Source of the DNA: Bacillota bacterium | Lineage (GTDB): Bacteria > Vulcanimicrobiota > JAJTBE01 | NCBI GenBank assembly: GCA_021287065.1 | Contig: JAJTBE010000175.1 | Coordinates: forward strand, 1 to 57,375 | DNA length: 57,375 nt | Direction: 5' to 3' | In this document: positions 1-8,413 of the stretch, piece after piece | How the letters are laid out: each line of letters opens with the position of its first letter | Position numbering within the stretch: the first letter of the stretch is position 1 | Made by a program: the position numbers and the translations under genes | Notes under the pieces: generated by a model | What the model was told of the DNA's origin: nothing | The model's input: only the letters and a program-made list of their open reading frames with translations | Database searches by the model: none

Positions 1-505
1 CCACTGCCAGAATATGGTTTTCATCGAAGGAATGATAGATTTTTTTAACATTGCCAATTACTATCCGTTCATTCACAGAATCAAAAAACATCTCAAAATA
101 CATCCAGCCCTTATCTGTGTTATTGATAAAGAACCATTTGCCGCCGTTGTGAAGAAGGTTTTTCCATTCGGATTTTACGCTGCTGTGTTCTTTTTGTTCA
201 AAAGGTAGTAAATGTTCGGAAATCAGCTTGTTGCTGCTTTGTTTTTCTTTTTTTATATCAAAAAGCCGGAATTTAAAAATTGTTCCCTTGTTAGCTGAAT
301 CATTTGTCAACCGTGGATTTGACATAGGTTCGCAGGTGATAAGAATCAGGTTTCCTGTTTTTGCAGGTGAATTTTTTATCCTGAAAATGCTCAGATAATG
401 GATCAGAGCGAATCCTCCGGCGGTCAAGACCAGCAATAGAAAACAAAATAGAAGCTTATTTCGTTTTATCCAGTCTGAAGCTGTCTGTTTAAAACTGCAA
501 CCCAT
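1..505 (-). CDS. Unknown membrane-anchored protein (5' part, truncated by window edge)
   Basis: An open frame of 168 codons starts at the ATG at 505-503 and runs off the left edge without a stop. An AGGA-type ribosome site lies about 11 bases upstream. The N-terminus has a short charged stretch (DWIKRNK) followed by one strongly hydrophobic segment at about residues 18-40, so it is probably a single-pass inner-membrane protein with the remainder outside the cytoplasm. The visible soluble part is rich in Asn, Lys and aromatic residues (for example GGKWFFINNTDKGWMYF), and I recognise no domain in it. It lies downstream of the hydrogenase-like operon on the same strand, 153 bases away, and need not be functionally linked to it. 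Confidence 0.6.
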   Translation of the reverse strand, partial: MGCSFKQTASDWIKRNKLLFCFLLLVLTAGGFALIHYLSIFRIKNSPAKTGNLILITCEPMSNPRLTNDSANKGTIFKFRLFDIKKEKQSSNKLISEHLLPFEQKEHSSVKSEWKNLLHNGGKWFFINNTDKGWMYFEMFFDSVNERIVIGNVKKIYHSFDENHILAV

Positions 506-658
506 CCCGGAAATCTTCCTTTCGGCTGTGTTTGTATTTTTATACTGTCTTTGACAAAACATCTTCTATGATGGTGTTATTGCTTCCTTTACAAATGGTT
601 AACAGCAATTTTTTTTATACATAACAGAACAAGCTCCGGTGGTTTTGCCGGAAATTAT

Positions 659-1414
659 TTAATCGGCTTTGCTTATTCTGCCCATAGCCAGGAGGATTCC
701 GTAGATTATGCTCCAGGGGTGGGGGGGATCGCCGGGGATGTAGCAGGAAACCGGTAATATGCTGTCCACTCCGTTTGCTTCTGCGTATCCGCCTGCAAAC
801 AGTCCTCCGCTTATGGCGCTTGTTCCGGCGGCTATTACTATTGCCGGTTCTGCCATTGCTTCACGGCATCTCCTCAGGGGCTCCTGCATCGCTTTGCCTA
901 CGGGTCCGGTGACGAGGAGGGCATCTGCGAAGCGGGGTGAAGCTGTAACCTGAATTCCGTACCGTGCCATGTCAAAAACAGGATTTGATGCTGCAACCGC
1001 TTCAAAATCAGTAATATTGTCCCCTGTGGAGACTTCCCTGACATGAAGGGATTTTCTGAATGGCATTTTTAGCGGTTTTGCAGGTGTGATAACCGGAGTT
1101 TTGTTAGATATGATCAAGTCTTCTCTTTTAAAAACGGCGGTTGTGGTTGAACGATCGTTTATTATCACTCCCGACGGGCAGCTTTTAAAGCAAATGGAAC
1201 AGCCGATGCATAAACCTCTGTCGATTTTCACTTCGTTCTGATCGCAGCTTATTGCTTTTGCGGGACATAAAGCGGCGCATTTTCCGCATTCTCCCGGATT
1301 ACAATCGGTTTTTGAAAAACCGGGAAGCCCCTCTGCTTCATCGGGGAGGTTGGGAAAAGCCTGTTTTTGGGTGGCTATGCCATTTCTGATAATTGACAAT
1401 AGAGGAAAATTCAT
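659..1414 (-). CDS. Ferredoxin-NuoB/HycG-like fusion, small subunit of Ehr-type membrane complex
   Basis: This is the last gene of a six-gene operon. Residues about 36-82 form a two-cluster ferredoxin domain: Cys38-X4-Cys43-X2-Cys46-X3-Cys50-Pro and Cys69-X2-Cys72-X2-Cys75-X3-Cys79-Pro. The first motif has a longer than usual first spacing. Residues about 125-245 match the 20-kDa NuoB/HycG/HyfI family (VFDMARYGIQV, ADALLVTGPVGKAM, GGVxxILPV-like region, YIPG-PP). The four cysteines that hold the proximal [4Fe-4S] cluster in that family are absent: the CNGC-type motif is replaced around residues 130-138, the third position is Thr198 (AAGTSAISGG) and the fourth is Asp229 (IPGDPP). It corresponds to a fusion of HyfH-like and HyfI-like proteins. 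Electron input through the ferredoxin domain is plausible, but transfer through an N2-like cluster is not supported by the residues seen. Confidence 0.88.
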   Translation of the reverse strand: MNFPLLSIIRNGIATQKQAFPNLPDEAEGLPGFSKTDCNPGECGKCAALCPAKAISCDQNEVKIDRGLCIGCSICFKSCPSGVIINDRSTTTAVFKREDLIISNKTPVITPAKPLKMPFRKSLHVREVSTGDNITDFEAVAASNPVFDMARYGIQVTASPRFADALLVTGPVGKAMQEPLRRCREAMAEPAIVIAAGTSAISGGLFAGGYAEANGVDSILPVSCYIPGDPPHPWSIIYGILLAMGRISKAD

Positions 1415-1416
1415 TT

Positions 1417-2925
1417 TTATAAATCGCTCCCGCTGTAAGAAAGATTAAAGCTCTTGTTGCAAAGGGGAAAATCCGCCACGAGGTTTCCTCTTACCGCTAT
1501 GCCAAGACCGGTCCAGTTGTTGAAACTGGGATCCTTGATTGAGTATCTGCTGATTTTGCCTTTTGAATCAGTGGTTATCCAGTGAATAAGTTCGCCTCTC
1601 CAGGCTTCAGTGATTCCTATGCCGTATGATTCGGGGCGGAGATTTGACGGGAGATTTTTTAGTTCATACTCTCCGGCAGGGATATTTGCTATGATTTTTT
1701 CGATTATTTCAATTGAGGAGAAGATTTCGTCTGCTTTCACCTTTGCTCTTGAAAGAACATCTCCGGTTTTATAAAAGGCGGGTGCAGGGGCATATTCAGG
1801 AAAAACGCCATGGGGAAAAACCGTCCGGGCGTCATATCCGCTTCCGCTTGCTCTTCCTGCAGGACCGACAATTCCGAAGTCTTTTGCCATCCTCTGGGAG
1901 AGTATCCCGGTGTTTTCCATCCGTTCGATAACTGCAGAGTTTTCAAGGACGAGGGGAATATGCTCTTTCATTGTCTTTTTCAGGATAATACAGTTTTCCG
2001 CAAGTTTTTTTAATGTGGATGAATCCGCATCCCTGCTGACTCCACCAGGCTTTATATAATATCTCTGGGTACGCTTTCCCGTGAGAAGCTGGGCCATGCC
2101 GAGGACATAGCCTCTGTTTTGGGAAAAAAGGGCAGCGCCTGCACTGAATCCTATATCTCCGGATAAGGCTCCCATATCACCGATATGGTTTGCAAGCCTT
2201 TCAAGTTCAAGTGAGATGGTTCTCAGATATTGTGCTCTTTCCGGTGGATTTATGTCTGCTATCTGTTCTATGGCTATGCTGTGGGCAAGGGCGTTTCCGG
2301 CTGCAGTATCGCTGCTGTTTGATTCCGCAGTAAAACGGGTGTTCTGCCAGTTAATCTCTGTGAGTCTCTTTTCCACGCCTCTGTGCTGGTATCCGAGCCT
2401 TATGTCCATGTGGGTTATGATTTCCCCGGCGCAACTGAATCTGAAATGTCCCGGTTCGATTATACCGGCATGAATGGGACCAACGGGAATTTCATGAACG
2501 CCTTCACCGGTTACATTTGTAAAAAGAAATGGTTCTCTCTTGCCCCGGCAGGTAGGGGAGAGGGGAGTCAGATCCGGCTCCCATGCATCACTGCTGAGAA
2601 TCAGGGTATGCCAGTGGGGATGGTCTTTTGCGGTTATTCCGAAGAAATCCCCCAAAGCTCTTTCCGCTCTGTGGGCTGCGGGTATGTCGGGAGTAAGGGA
2701 CGGATACTCCGGATTGTTTTCGGGCAGAAGTGATTCAATGACAAGTCCTTTTCCTTCCCTTGTATTGAGAAGAAGGGTTTCCACCACAAAACTGCCGGCT
2801 TCCGTTACTCTCGCCGTAATGTGTCCAAAACGCCATCCTGGCTGGTTCAGTTTTTTCTTTGCCACAGTTTTCAGATTTTCTGGTGTTTCCTGAATTCTTG
2901 TGAAAATTCCGCTGTTGTTTTCCAT
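1417..2925 (-). CDS. NuoC-NuoD/HyfG-like large subunit lacking [NiFe] cysteines
   Basis: The 502-residue protein is laid out like HycE/HyfG. An N-terminal 30-kDa NuoC-like domain (about 1-115, signature RAERALGDFFGI and HPHWHTLIL) is followed by a 49-kDa NuoD-like large-subunit domain with the conserved GYQHRGVEK (about 178-186), LERLANHIGDMG and YYIKPGGVSRD stretches. In true [NiFe] hydrogenases two CxxC motifs bind the metal site. Here the first region reads ESNSSDTAAGNALAHS (about 201-216) and the C-terminus reads SYSGSDL, so all four ligands are missing. That is the hallmark by which energy-converting-hydrogenase-related (Ehr) complexes are told apart from hydrogenases. The protein ends close to the last ligand position, so no C-terminal maturation peptide is evident. 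Three bases separate it from the next gene, consistent with translational coupling. Confidence 0.9.
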   Translation of the reverse strand: MENNSGIFTRIQETPENLKTVAKKKLNQPGWRFGHITARVTEAGSFVVETLLLNTREGKGLVIESLLPENNPEYPSLTPDIPAAHRAERALGDFFGITAKDHPHWHTLILSSDAWEPDLTPLSPTCRGKREPFLFTNVTGEGVHEIPVGPIHAGIIEPGHFRFSCAGEIITHMDIRLGYQHRGVEKRLTEINWQNTRFTAESNSSDTAAGNALAHSIAIEQIADINPPERAQYLRTISLELERLANHIGDMGALSGDIGFSAGAALFSQNRGYVLGMAQLLTGKRTQRYYIKPGGVSRDADSSTLKKLAENCIILKKTMKEHIPLVLENSAVIERMENTGILSQRMAKDFGIVGPAGRASGSGYDARTVFPHGVFPEYAPAPAFYKTGDVLSRAKVKADEIFSSIEIIEKIIANIPAGEYELKNLPSNLRPESYGIGITEAWRGELIHWITTDSKGKISRYSIKDPSFNNWTGLGIAVRGNLVADFPLCNKSFNLSYSGSDL

Positions 2926-2931
2926 TTTATC

Positions 2932-4371
2932 TCATCTTTTCGCTAAATAAGTAAGCAGGTTCATTACTGACGGATTTACGGATATACCTGCTATAAATGA
3001 AACAATAATAAGTATCATCGGTACAAACGCCCATTTCAGAACCGGAGCGCTTCTTTTTGGCTCCTGTGCTTTTCCGAAGATTACTCTGCCGGTATGGGTT
3101 GATATTGCGATAAAGGTTATTGTCAAACCGATAAGAACGCACAGAGCTGCAAATGTTTCTCCTGCGGAAAATATATTTTTCAGAAGAAGCCATTCGCTGA
3201 TAAATGTTCCGAAAGGCGGGCTTCCTGCAATGGCAAATGCCGCTGCGGCAAGTAGAATTCCCCACACAGGTTTACTTTTAAGCAAGCCTGAGAGTTTGTT
3301 GATGGTTTTGGTTCCGTTGGTGTAAAGAAGATTTCCTGCCATCAGGAATAACGCTGCTTTAACAATGCTGTGGTTGAATGCGTGCAGCATAAAAAGCTGT
3401 CCTGAACCGATTCCTATAGCTATGGTCAGTAACCCTGTGTGTTCAACACTTGAATATGCAAGCATTCTTTTGAGATCATGCTGTGAAATAAGCATCAGGC
3501 TTGCTGCTATTACTGTAATTCCACCTGCAGGAATCAGAAGCTGACGGACAATTTCACCCTGACCTGCGGCGGTAACAAGCTGAGATAATCTCCATACCGC
3601 CACAAGAGCACAGTTGAGCAGTGCGCCTGAAAGAAGAGCGGACACTGCGGAAGGCGCTTCGCTGTGTGCATCGGGAAGCCAGTTGTGGAGGGGGAAGATA
3701 CCTGATTTCGTTCCGTATCCCAGCAGGCAGAATACAAAACCCAGTCTGAGGAGCCGGGGATCCATATTCTTTGCGTTTTCCAGCATCTGTGAAATAACCA
3801 GTGAATTGGCTGCACCGGTGTTATGCTGAGATGCAAATATAAGGAGAGTTCCGAACAATGCAAATGCTATGCCCACGCTGCAAAGAATCAGATATTTCCA
3901 TGTTGCTTCAAGTGAACTTTTGCTTCTGTGATAGTCGATGAGTGGAGCTGAGAGAAGAGTGGTTCCTTCTATCAGTATCCACATATACCCCAGATGTTTT
4001 GTGAGTGGTACGGCGTACATTGTGCAGATGAATAAGCCTGCTAGAGTGTAAAACAGGCAGAAATGCCGATCCGACATTTTATGCTCATCTGCAAGCCTTT
4101 CTGCGGGAAGGGTCATAGAACCCTGAATCAGGGCTGCCGCTGCAATTATTGTGGTTATTATAGTAAATGCCGCTCCGATACCGTCCATGACAAAATCACC
4201 GGAACCGACTTCAACGCCGCTGAAAACAGGGCTGCATATTCCAAAAACCAAAGGAAGCTGAAATATCATAAGAATGGCTGAAAACTTAGGGAGCCATCGT
4301 GCAGATTGCGGTATCAAACCTGTAATTGAGATAATTACAGGGATCAAAAACAGAAAAGCCAGTTTGCTCAA
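2932..4371 (-). CDS. HyfF/NuoN-like antiporter-type membrane subunit
   Basis: A 479-residue, very hydrophobic protein with about 14 predicted membrane segments, of the proton-translocating Mrp/NuoL-M-N family. Recognisable family stretches are the Glu-bearing helix HLGYMWILIEGTTLLSAPLI, GYGTKSGIFPLHNWLPDAHSEAPSAVSALLSG, and LKRMLAYSSVEHTGL, which carry the conserved Glu, Lys and His residues of the ion channel. HyfF is the best match in layout and position. The start ATG overlaps the stop of the upstream HyfE-like gene (4368-4371), so the two are probably translationally coupled. Expected role: one of two ion-pumping modules in the membrane arm. Confidence 0.9.
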   Translation of the reverse strand: MSKLAFLFLIPVIISITGLIPQSARWLPKFSAILMIFQLPLVFGICSPVFSGVEVGSGDFVMDGIGAAFTIITTIIAAAALIQGSMTLPAERLADEHKMSDRHFCLFYTLAGLFICTMYAVPLTKHLGYMWILIEGTTLLSAPLIDYHRSKSSLEATWKYLILCSVGIAFALFGTLLIFASQHNTGAANSLVISQMLENAKNMDPRLLRLGFVFCLLGYGTKSGIFPLHNWLPDAHSEAPSAVSALLSGALLNCALVAVWRLSQLVTAAGQGEIVRQLLIPAGGITVIAASLMLISQHDLKRMLAYSSVEHTGLLTIAIGIGSGQLFMLHAFNHSIVKAALFLMAGNLLYTNGTKTINKLSGLLKSKPVWGILLAAAAFAIAGSPPFGTFISEWLLLKNIFSAGETFAALCVLIGLTITFIAISTHTGRVIFGKAQEPKRSAPVLKWAFVPMILIIVSFIAGISVNPSVMNLLTYLAKR

Positions 4372-5021
4372 TGTCTAAGCCCCCTCATCTGTGTAACATC
4401 AATATGTTCAAAATTGCGGTTGATTCTGAGAATCACCAGACCTGCTATCAGTACTGCAATCAATGCCTCAAAAACCACAGCCATTTCCACCAGATGGGGC
4501 ATTCCTTTTGCCTGAGTTAATCCATACAGAAAAATGCCGTTTTCTATAATCAGAAATCCTGTAACCTGACTAATTGCAAGGCGGCGTGTAACCATAAAAA
4601 TCATGCCGATAAAAAGCAGCGCCACTGCCATACCTGCAGAAACCGGATTGCCCGCCGAATAAACTGCAAACTGAGGTATAAGAAAGTATCCTGCTGCAAT
4701 AGCTCCGAATGCCATAATCAATGTAACAGGAGGGCTGGCAGTGTTGCCCTTGTCTCTTATGATGGACATTTTGTTGGCTGCCCACATTAGAAAAAGGGGT
4801 ATCCCCGCAGCTTTTACTATTAAGACCACAGCAGCAAGAATTATGAACTGTGCCATATGCTGTCCGTGACTGCTGAAACCTTCAAGAAGACAAATTCCCG
4901 AAAACAGAGCGGTTTGAAGCGCCAGAAACCGGAACTGCGTCTGTATTCCTGTAATTCCGCACATCATTACCGCTGTTGCTGCTGCTGCGGCAGCAAGAAA
5001 ATCAATTTGTGAAAGGTTCAT
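4368..5021 (-). CDS. HyfE/NuoK-like membrane subunit
   Basis: A 217-residue polytopic membrane protein with about seven hydrophobic segments, matching hydrogenase-4 component E in length and operon position. The C-terminal part (MPHLVEMAVVFEALIAVLIAGLVILRINRNFEHIDVTQMRGLRH) carries the Glu-containing helix expected of the NuoK-like family, which lines the ion path next to the antiporter-like subunits. It starts 31 bases after the HyfC-like gene and overlaps the next gene by four bases. The sequence is less diagnostic than that of its neighbours; the assignment rests on the E-helix, length and gene order. Confidence 0.85.
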   Translation of the reverse strand: MNLSQIDFLAAAAAATAVMMCGITGIQTQFRFLALQTALFSGICLLEGFSSHGQHMAQFIILAAVVLIVKAAGIPLFLMWAANKMSIIRDKGNTASPPVTLIMAFGAIAAGYFLIPQFAVYSAGNPVSAGMAVALLFIGMIFMVTRRLAISQVTGFLIIENGIFLYGLTQAKGMPHLVEMAVVFEALIAVLIAGLVILRINRNFEHIDVTQMRGLRH

Positions 5022-5052
5022 TTTATTAAACCCCGATATATTAAAAACATTT

Positions 5053-5976
5053 TTACCTCTGTGTTACGGCGATTAATGCAGCCAGAAGGCTTAACACCGT
5101 GCCGAATGTCAGGAAATTGGGGACATTGCGCCATTTCAGTTTTACAAGAATACCCTCGGCGAAAGCCACTGCACAGCCAAAAAGCAAAACTCCGGCTATA
5201 CCCGCTGCATACTGGAGAATTGGATTCATGGAGTGCGTGAAAGGCAGCATGTGGAAAAAAACCTGAGTTGTTAATCCGTAAAAAATACAAGAACGGATAG
5301 CTGTGGTGTATTCTATCAAAGCAAGATTTCTGCCGCTGTTTTCAAGGATCATTGCTTCATGAACCATTGTCAGTTCAAGGTGCGTTGTCGGATCGTCAAC
5401 AGGAATTCTTGATAATTCCGCAAGAGAAGCAATAATCAGGGCTGTACCGGTTAATCCGGCAATTATTGGATTTATATTACCTGCAAAAGCCGATTGAAGA
5501 TTGGGGGTTCCCGCATTCAGACATAATGCCCCGAGTCCTGTTATTACTATTGGTTCCACCATCATTGAAATTGTAGCTTCCCGGCTTGCGCCGAGACCTC
5601 CGAAGGCTGAACCCGTATCCATAGCCGCCAGCATTGAAAAGAATTTTCCCAGTGCCAGCAGGTAAATTAGCAGAAAAATGTTAGATGCTGCAGCAAACTT
5701 ACCCGGCAAAAATGAGCCTGACCAGGGGAATAAAGCTCCTGCCAGAAATGCAACCGATAAACCGATTATGGGCGCTGCTGTGAAAACCCAGCTTGTATTC
5801 TTACTTATGGTTTCCGATTTTGAAAGAAACTTCGCCACATCATAAAACGGCTGAAGCACCGGAGCGCCGATACGGTTCTGCATCAGAGCCTTGACTTTCC
5901 TGATGACTCCTGTAAGCAGCAGCGGTATTATCAGAAGATTTACAACTGTGAAAATTAAGGGAAATATGTTCTTCAT
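5053..5976 (-). CDS. HyfC/HycD/NuoH-like membrane subunit
   Basis: A 307-residue protein with about eight membrane segments, clearly of the NuoH/HycD family, which anchors the peripheral arm to the membrane arm. Diagnostic stretches are QPFYDVAKFLSK near the N-terminus, GLGASREATISMMVEP in the middle, and AELSRIPVDDPTTHLELTMV-HEAMILENSGRNLALIEY, the acidic loop facing the catalytic subunits. The start ATG overlaps the end of the HyfB-like gene by four bases. Together with the two antiporter-like subunits it would form the ion-translocating membrane half of the complex. Confidence 0.92.
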   Translation of the reverse strand: MKNIFPLIFTVVNLLIIPLLLTGVIRKVKALMQNRIGAPVLQPFYDVAKFLSKSETISKNTSWVFTAAPIIGLSVAFLAGALFPWSGSFLPGKFAAASNIFLLIYLLALGKFFSMLAAMDTGSAFGGLGASREATISMMVEPIVITGLGALCLNAGTPNLQSAFAGNINPIIAGLTGTALIIASLAELSRIPVDDPTTHLELTMVHEAMILENSGRNLALIEYTTAIRSCIFYGLTTQVFFHMLPFTHSMNPILQYAAGIAGVLLFGCAVAFAEGILVKLKWRNVPNFLTFGTVLSLLAALIAVTQR

Positions 5977-7976
5977 TTTACCACCCCTATCCGTATCAGA
6001 ATTATCAGTGCTATTGCCATATAAATCAGATACTGGTGTATGCTTCCTGCCTGCAGCTTCATCAGCAATATTCCTGAAAATTTCTTTATCCAGTTCAGGA
6101 AAGGTTCGTATAATTTTGTTTCAAGATAAGCTTCATATCTGGTTTCAGCTTCAACTGTTTCAGGAAAATGCCGGCTCTGTCTGCCATGAGTTGTCACTTC
6201 GAGGGCGTACCGGTAAATATTTCCGAAAATACTGGATATTGGTTGGGCAAAACTTGTTGCAGTATATTGAGTTTTAGGGCTCAAATCGCCAAAACCGCAT
6301 TCCCAGGTTATGTATGATTTTACAGGGTTTTTCATTGAAAGCTTTTTCATCCAGATTGCAATAGCTGCCACTGTTGTTAAAAGTATAATAGTAAGAATAC
6401 CCACAGGGATTGTCCAGATATTTCCTATCATTGAGCCGGTTCCGGTCATTGCTGTTATCTGTGAAAGCGGGTTGAGCAAAACCGGCACTCCAAGACCGGA
6501 AACAACACAGAGAACAGCAAGGAAAACCTGCGCTGCCGTCATCTGAGGAGTGCCTTCCCTTGCACGCCGGGCATTGTCGGTTCTGGGAAGTCCAAGGAAA
6601 GCCACGCTTACAGCTTTTACGAAACAGGCAATGGCAAGGGCGCCGATTAAGGCGAGAACCGCCATAAGGAACACTCCGGTAAGTCTTGTTGCTGCTGTGG
6701 GACCATTAAGGGCAAGCTTAAAGAAACTCTGGTAAAGTATCCATTCACTCGCAAAACCATTAAGGGGAGGCAGTGCGCATATTGCAGCGCTTCCTGCTGT
6801 AAAAGCGGCAGCGGTCCAGGGCATTTTATGAATAAGACCGCCCATCTTTTCAATATCCCTGAGATGTGTTCTGGCATCGATCACTCCCGCACCTAAAAAC
6901 AGCAGGCTTTTAAATATTGCATGGTTTAAAGTGTGAAACAATGCCGCAGCCAGACCCATCTGGGTGAGCAGGGGGATGTTGTTAGCCGCTCCGGTTGCGG
7001 AAACGCCGAGGCCCATAAGGATAATTCCGATATTTTCAACGCTGTGGTAGGCAAGAAGCCTCTTTAAATCGTGCTGTAAAAGTGCGAATATAACACCCCA
7101 GAAGGCGGAAATCGCACCGAAAACAATAAGAACAATTCCGAGCCATTTGAATTCTATATGGCTTCCCGTAATGAAAAGTCGGGTGATTGTGTAAATTGCC
7201 GTTTTAATCATTACGCCGCTCATTATGGCGGATACAGGCGCCGGTGCAGCGGGATGGGCTATGGGAAGCCACAGATGGAAGGGCCAGCAGCCTGCTTTGG
7301 TTGCGAGGCCTATGAGAATGAGAATCGATGGTCCGATTGCCGCAGCTCCTGTGATTCCCCAGGCTGAAAAACTCCAGCTTCCTGTTATGGAGTGCGCCCA
7401 CAGAAAACCTGCCATCAGAAATCCGGTTCCGATTCTTGTTGCTCCGAGGTATATAAAAGAAGCTCTGCGGGTTTCTCTTTGTTCGTTATCTGAAGCTACC
7501 AGCGAGAAAGAAGAAAGCGCCATCATTTCCCAGAAAACAATGAAGGCTATGGCGTTTGACGACATTACGACACCGCACATACTCAAAAGAAGCATTGAAA
7601 ATCCCGCCCAGATAAACCCGGGGAATGTTCTGTTTCTGAGATGGTGCAGATAACCCGGTGCAAAAAGAGTTATGGGAATGCCGGTAATGGCGATTATTGC
7701 AAGGAACCATTTACTCAGAGGATCTATTGTGAAATCAAAGCCTGCTTCTCCGAGGAAAAAGGGGAGGGGGACAAGGATATTCACAGTGCTTTTTCCTGAA
7801 AACAGAATACCTGCAATAAGTGCGAGGCAGCCTGTTATGGTAACTGCAGGAAAGAAATATCCGGTGTGTTTTTTGTTTATTAATCCCGTGGCAAAAACCA
7901 CCATCCATAATACAAAGGCAGTTAGAATCCAGAAGCCTGCTTCATTGACTTCATTGAACTGGTTGAATAATGACAT
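5973..7976 (-). CDS. HyfB/NuoL-like antiporter-type membrane subunit
   Basis: First gene of the six-gene operon. It encodes 667 residues with about 16 membrane segments, matching hydrogenase-4 component B. Family motifs are FIVFWEMMALSSFSLVASD (channel Glu), GLATKAGCWPFHLWLPIAHP-APAPVSAIMSG (channel Lys) and QHDLKRLLAYHSVENIGIIL. The C-terminal part (about 540-640, KSYITWECGFGDLSPKTQYT) is the HyfB/HycC-type tail. It should be one of two proton- or sodium-pumping modules. The operon order (B, C, E, F, G, fused ferredoxin/small subunit) is that of hyf/Ehr clusters. No hydrogenase maturation or formate dehydrogenase gene lies in the window. Confidence 0.92.
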   Translation of the reverse strand: MSLFNQFNEVNEAGFWILTAFVLWMVVFATGLINKKHTGYFFPAVTITGCLALIAGILFSGKSTVNILVPLPFFLGEAGFDFTIDPLSKWFLAIIAITGIPITLFAPGYLHHLRNRTFPGFIWAGFSMLLLSMCGVVMSSNAIAFIVFWEMMALSSFSLVASDNEQRETRRASFIYLGATRIGTGFLMAGFLWAHSITGSWSFSAWGITGAAAIGPSILILIGLATKAGCWPFHLWLPIAHPAAPAPVSAIMSGVMIKTAIYTITRLFITGSHIEFKWLGIVLIVFGAISAFWGVIFALLQHDLKRLLAYHSVENIGIILMGLGVSATGAANNIPLLTQMGLAAALFHTLNHAIFKSLLFLGAGVIDARTHLRDIEKMGGLIHKMPWTAAAFTAGSAAICALPPLNGFASEWILYQSFFKLALNGPTAATRLTGVFLMAVLALIGALAIACFVKAVSVAFLGLPRTDNARRAREGTPQMTAAQVFLAVLCVVSGLGVPVLLNPLSQITAMTGTGSMIGNIWTIPVGILTIILLTTVAAIAIWMKKLSMKNPVKSYITWECGFGDLSPKTQYTATSFAQPISSIFGNIYRYALEVTTHGRQSRHFPETVEAETRYEAYLETKLYEPFLNWIKKFSGILLMKLQAGSIHQYLIYMAIALIILIRIGVVK

Positions 7977-8413
7977 AAAAATTGCCTGTTAATCAAAGAT
8001 TAATTCGTTTCATGATTGTCTTGCCGGATTCAGGTGGTGGAAAGAGCTGCTTATCATAATAAATTATGCTGCCTGTTCTCACTCCAAAATGCTGGCAGCT
8101 ATTAAAGAACTCTTTCATAGCATAACAAAACAGGCATCAGGTAGTGGAAACAGCTTCAGGTCTCAAACTCTGATCGAATCGGAGAATCTCTCTTACGAAA
8201 AGGTCCTTCGATTTGTCAGAAGATCAAACAAAAATGTCGTCCCTTACCAGATCCCATTAATTATGGAACTCGAACCTGGATCCGAATCAAAAATCCGGCA
8301 AAAAAGCCGGAAGCCATCTTTTATATTCGTGTCATTTGTTAAAAACCCTTCTGAATCACTACATGGCGGAATAAGGCCTGTTATCCCTTATGTTTAAAGG
8401 CTTTGATTTGAAT
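7977..8413. other. Intergenic region between two leftward operons
   Basis: This 437-base stretch must hold the promoter of the hydrogenase-like operon (its first gene starts at 7976) and the terminator of the response-regulator pair. One open frame on the plus strand (8089-8397) has no ribosome site and overlaps the terminator hairpin, so I do not call it. Nothing else is recognised. Confidence 0.5.
8289..8311 (-). terminator. Intrinsic terminator of the response-regulator operon
   Basis: On the minus strand a perfect six-pair hairpin (TCCGGC, loop of six T, GCCGGA) is followed at once by a run of five T. It lies about 100 bases past the stop of the HD-GYP gene, which is transcribed leftward. 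Confidence 0.65.

Noticed and set aside
659-7976. Reading the operon as a functional hydrogenase-4 or formate hydrogenlyase
   Set aside because: The metal-binding cysteines of the large and small subunits are absent, and no maturation or formate dehydrogenase genes are present in the window.
8240-8290. A tRNA-like T-arm: the minus strand reads GGTTCGAGTTCC
   Set aside because: The flanking bases do not form a T-stem, and no acceptor or anticodon arm can be drawn around it.
8089-8397. A 102-codon plus-strand frame before the response-regulator genes
   Set aside because: It has no ribosome site and an odd composition, and it runs through the terminator hairpin of the convergent operon. It is most likely chance.
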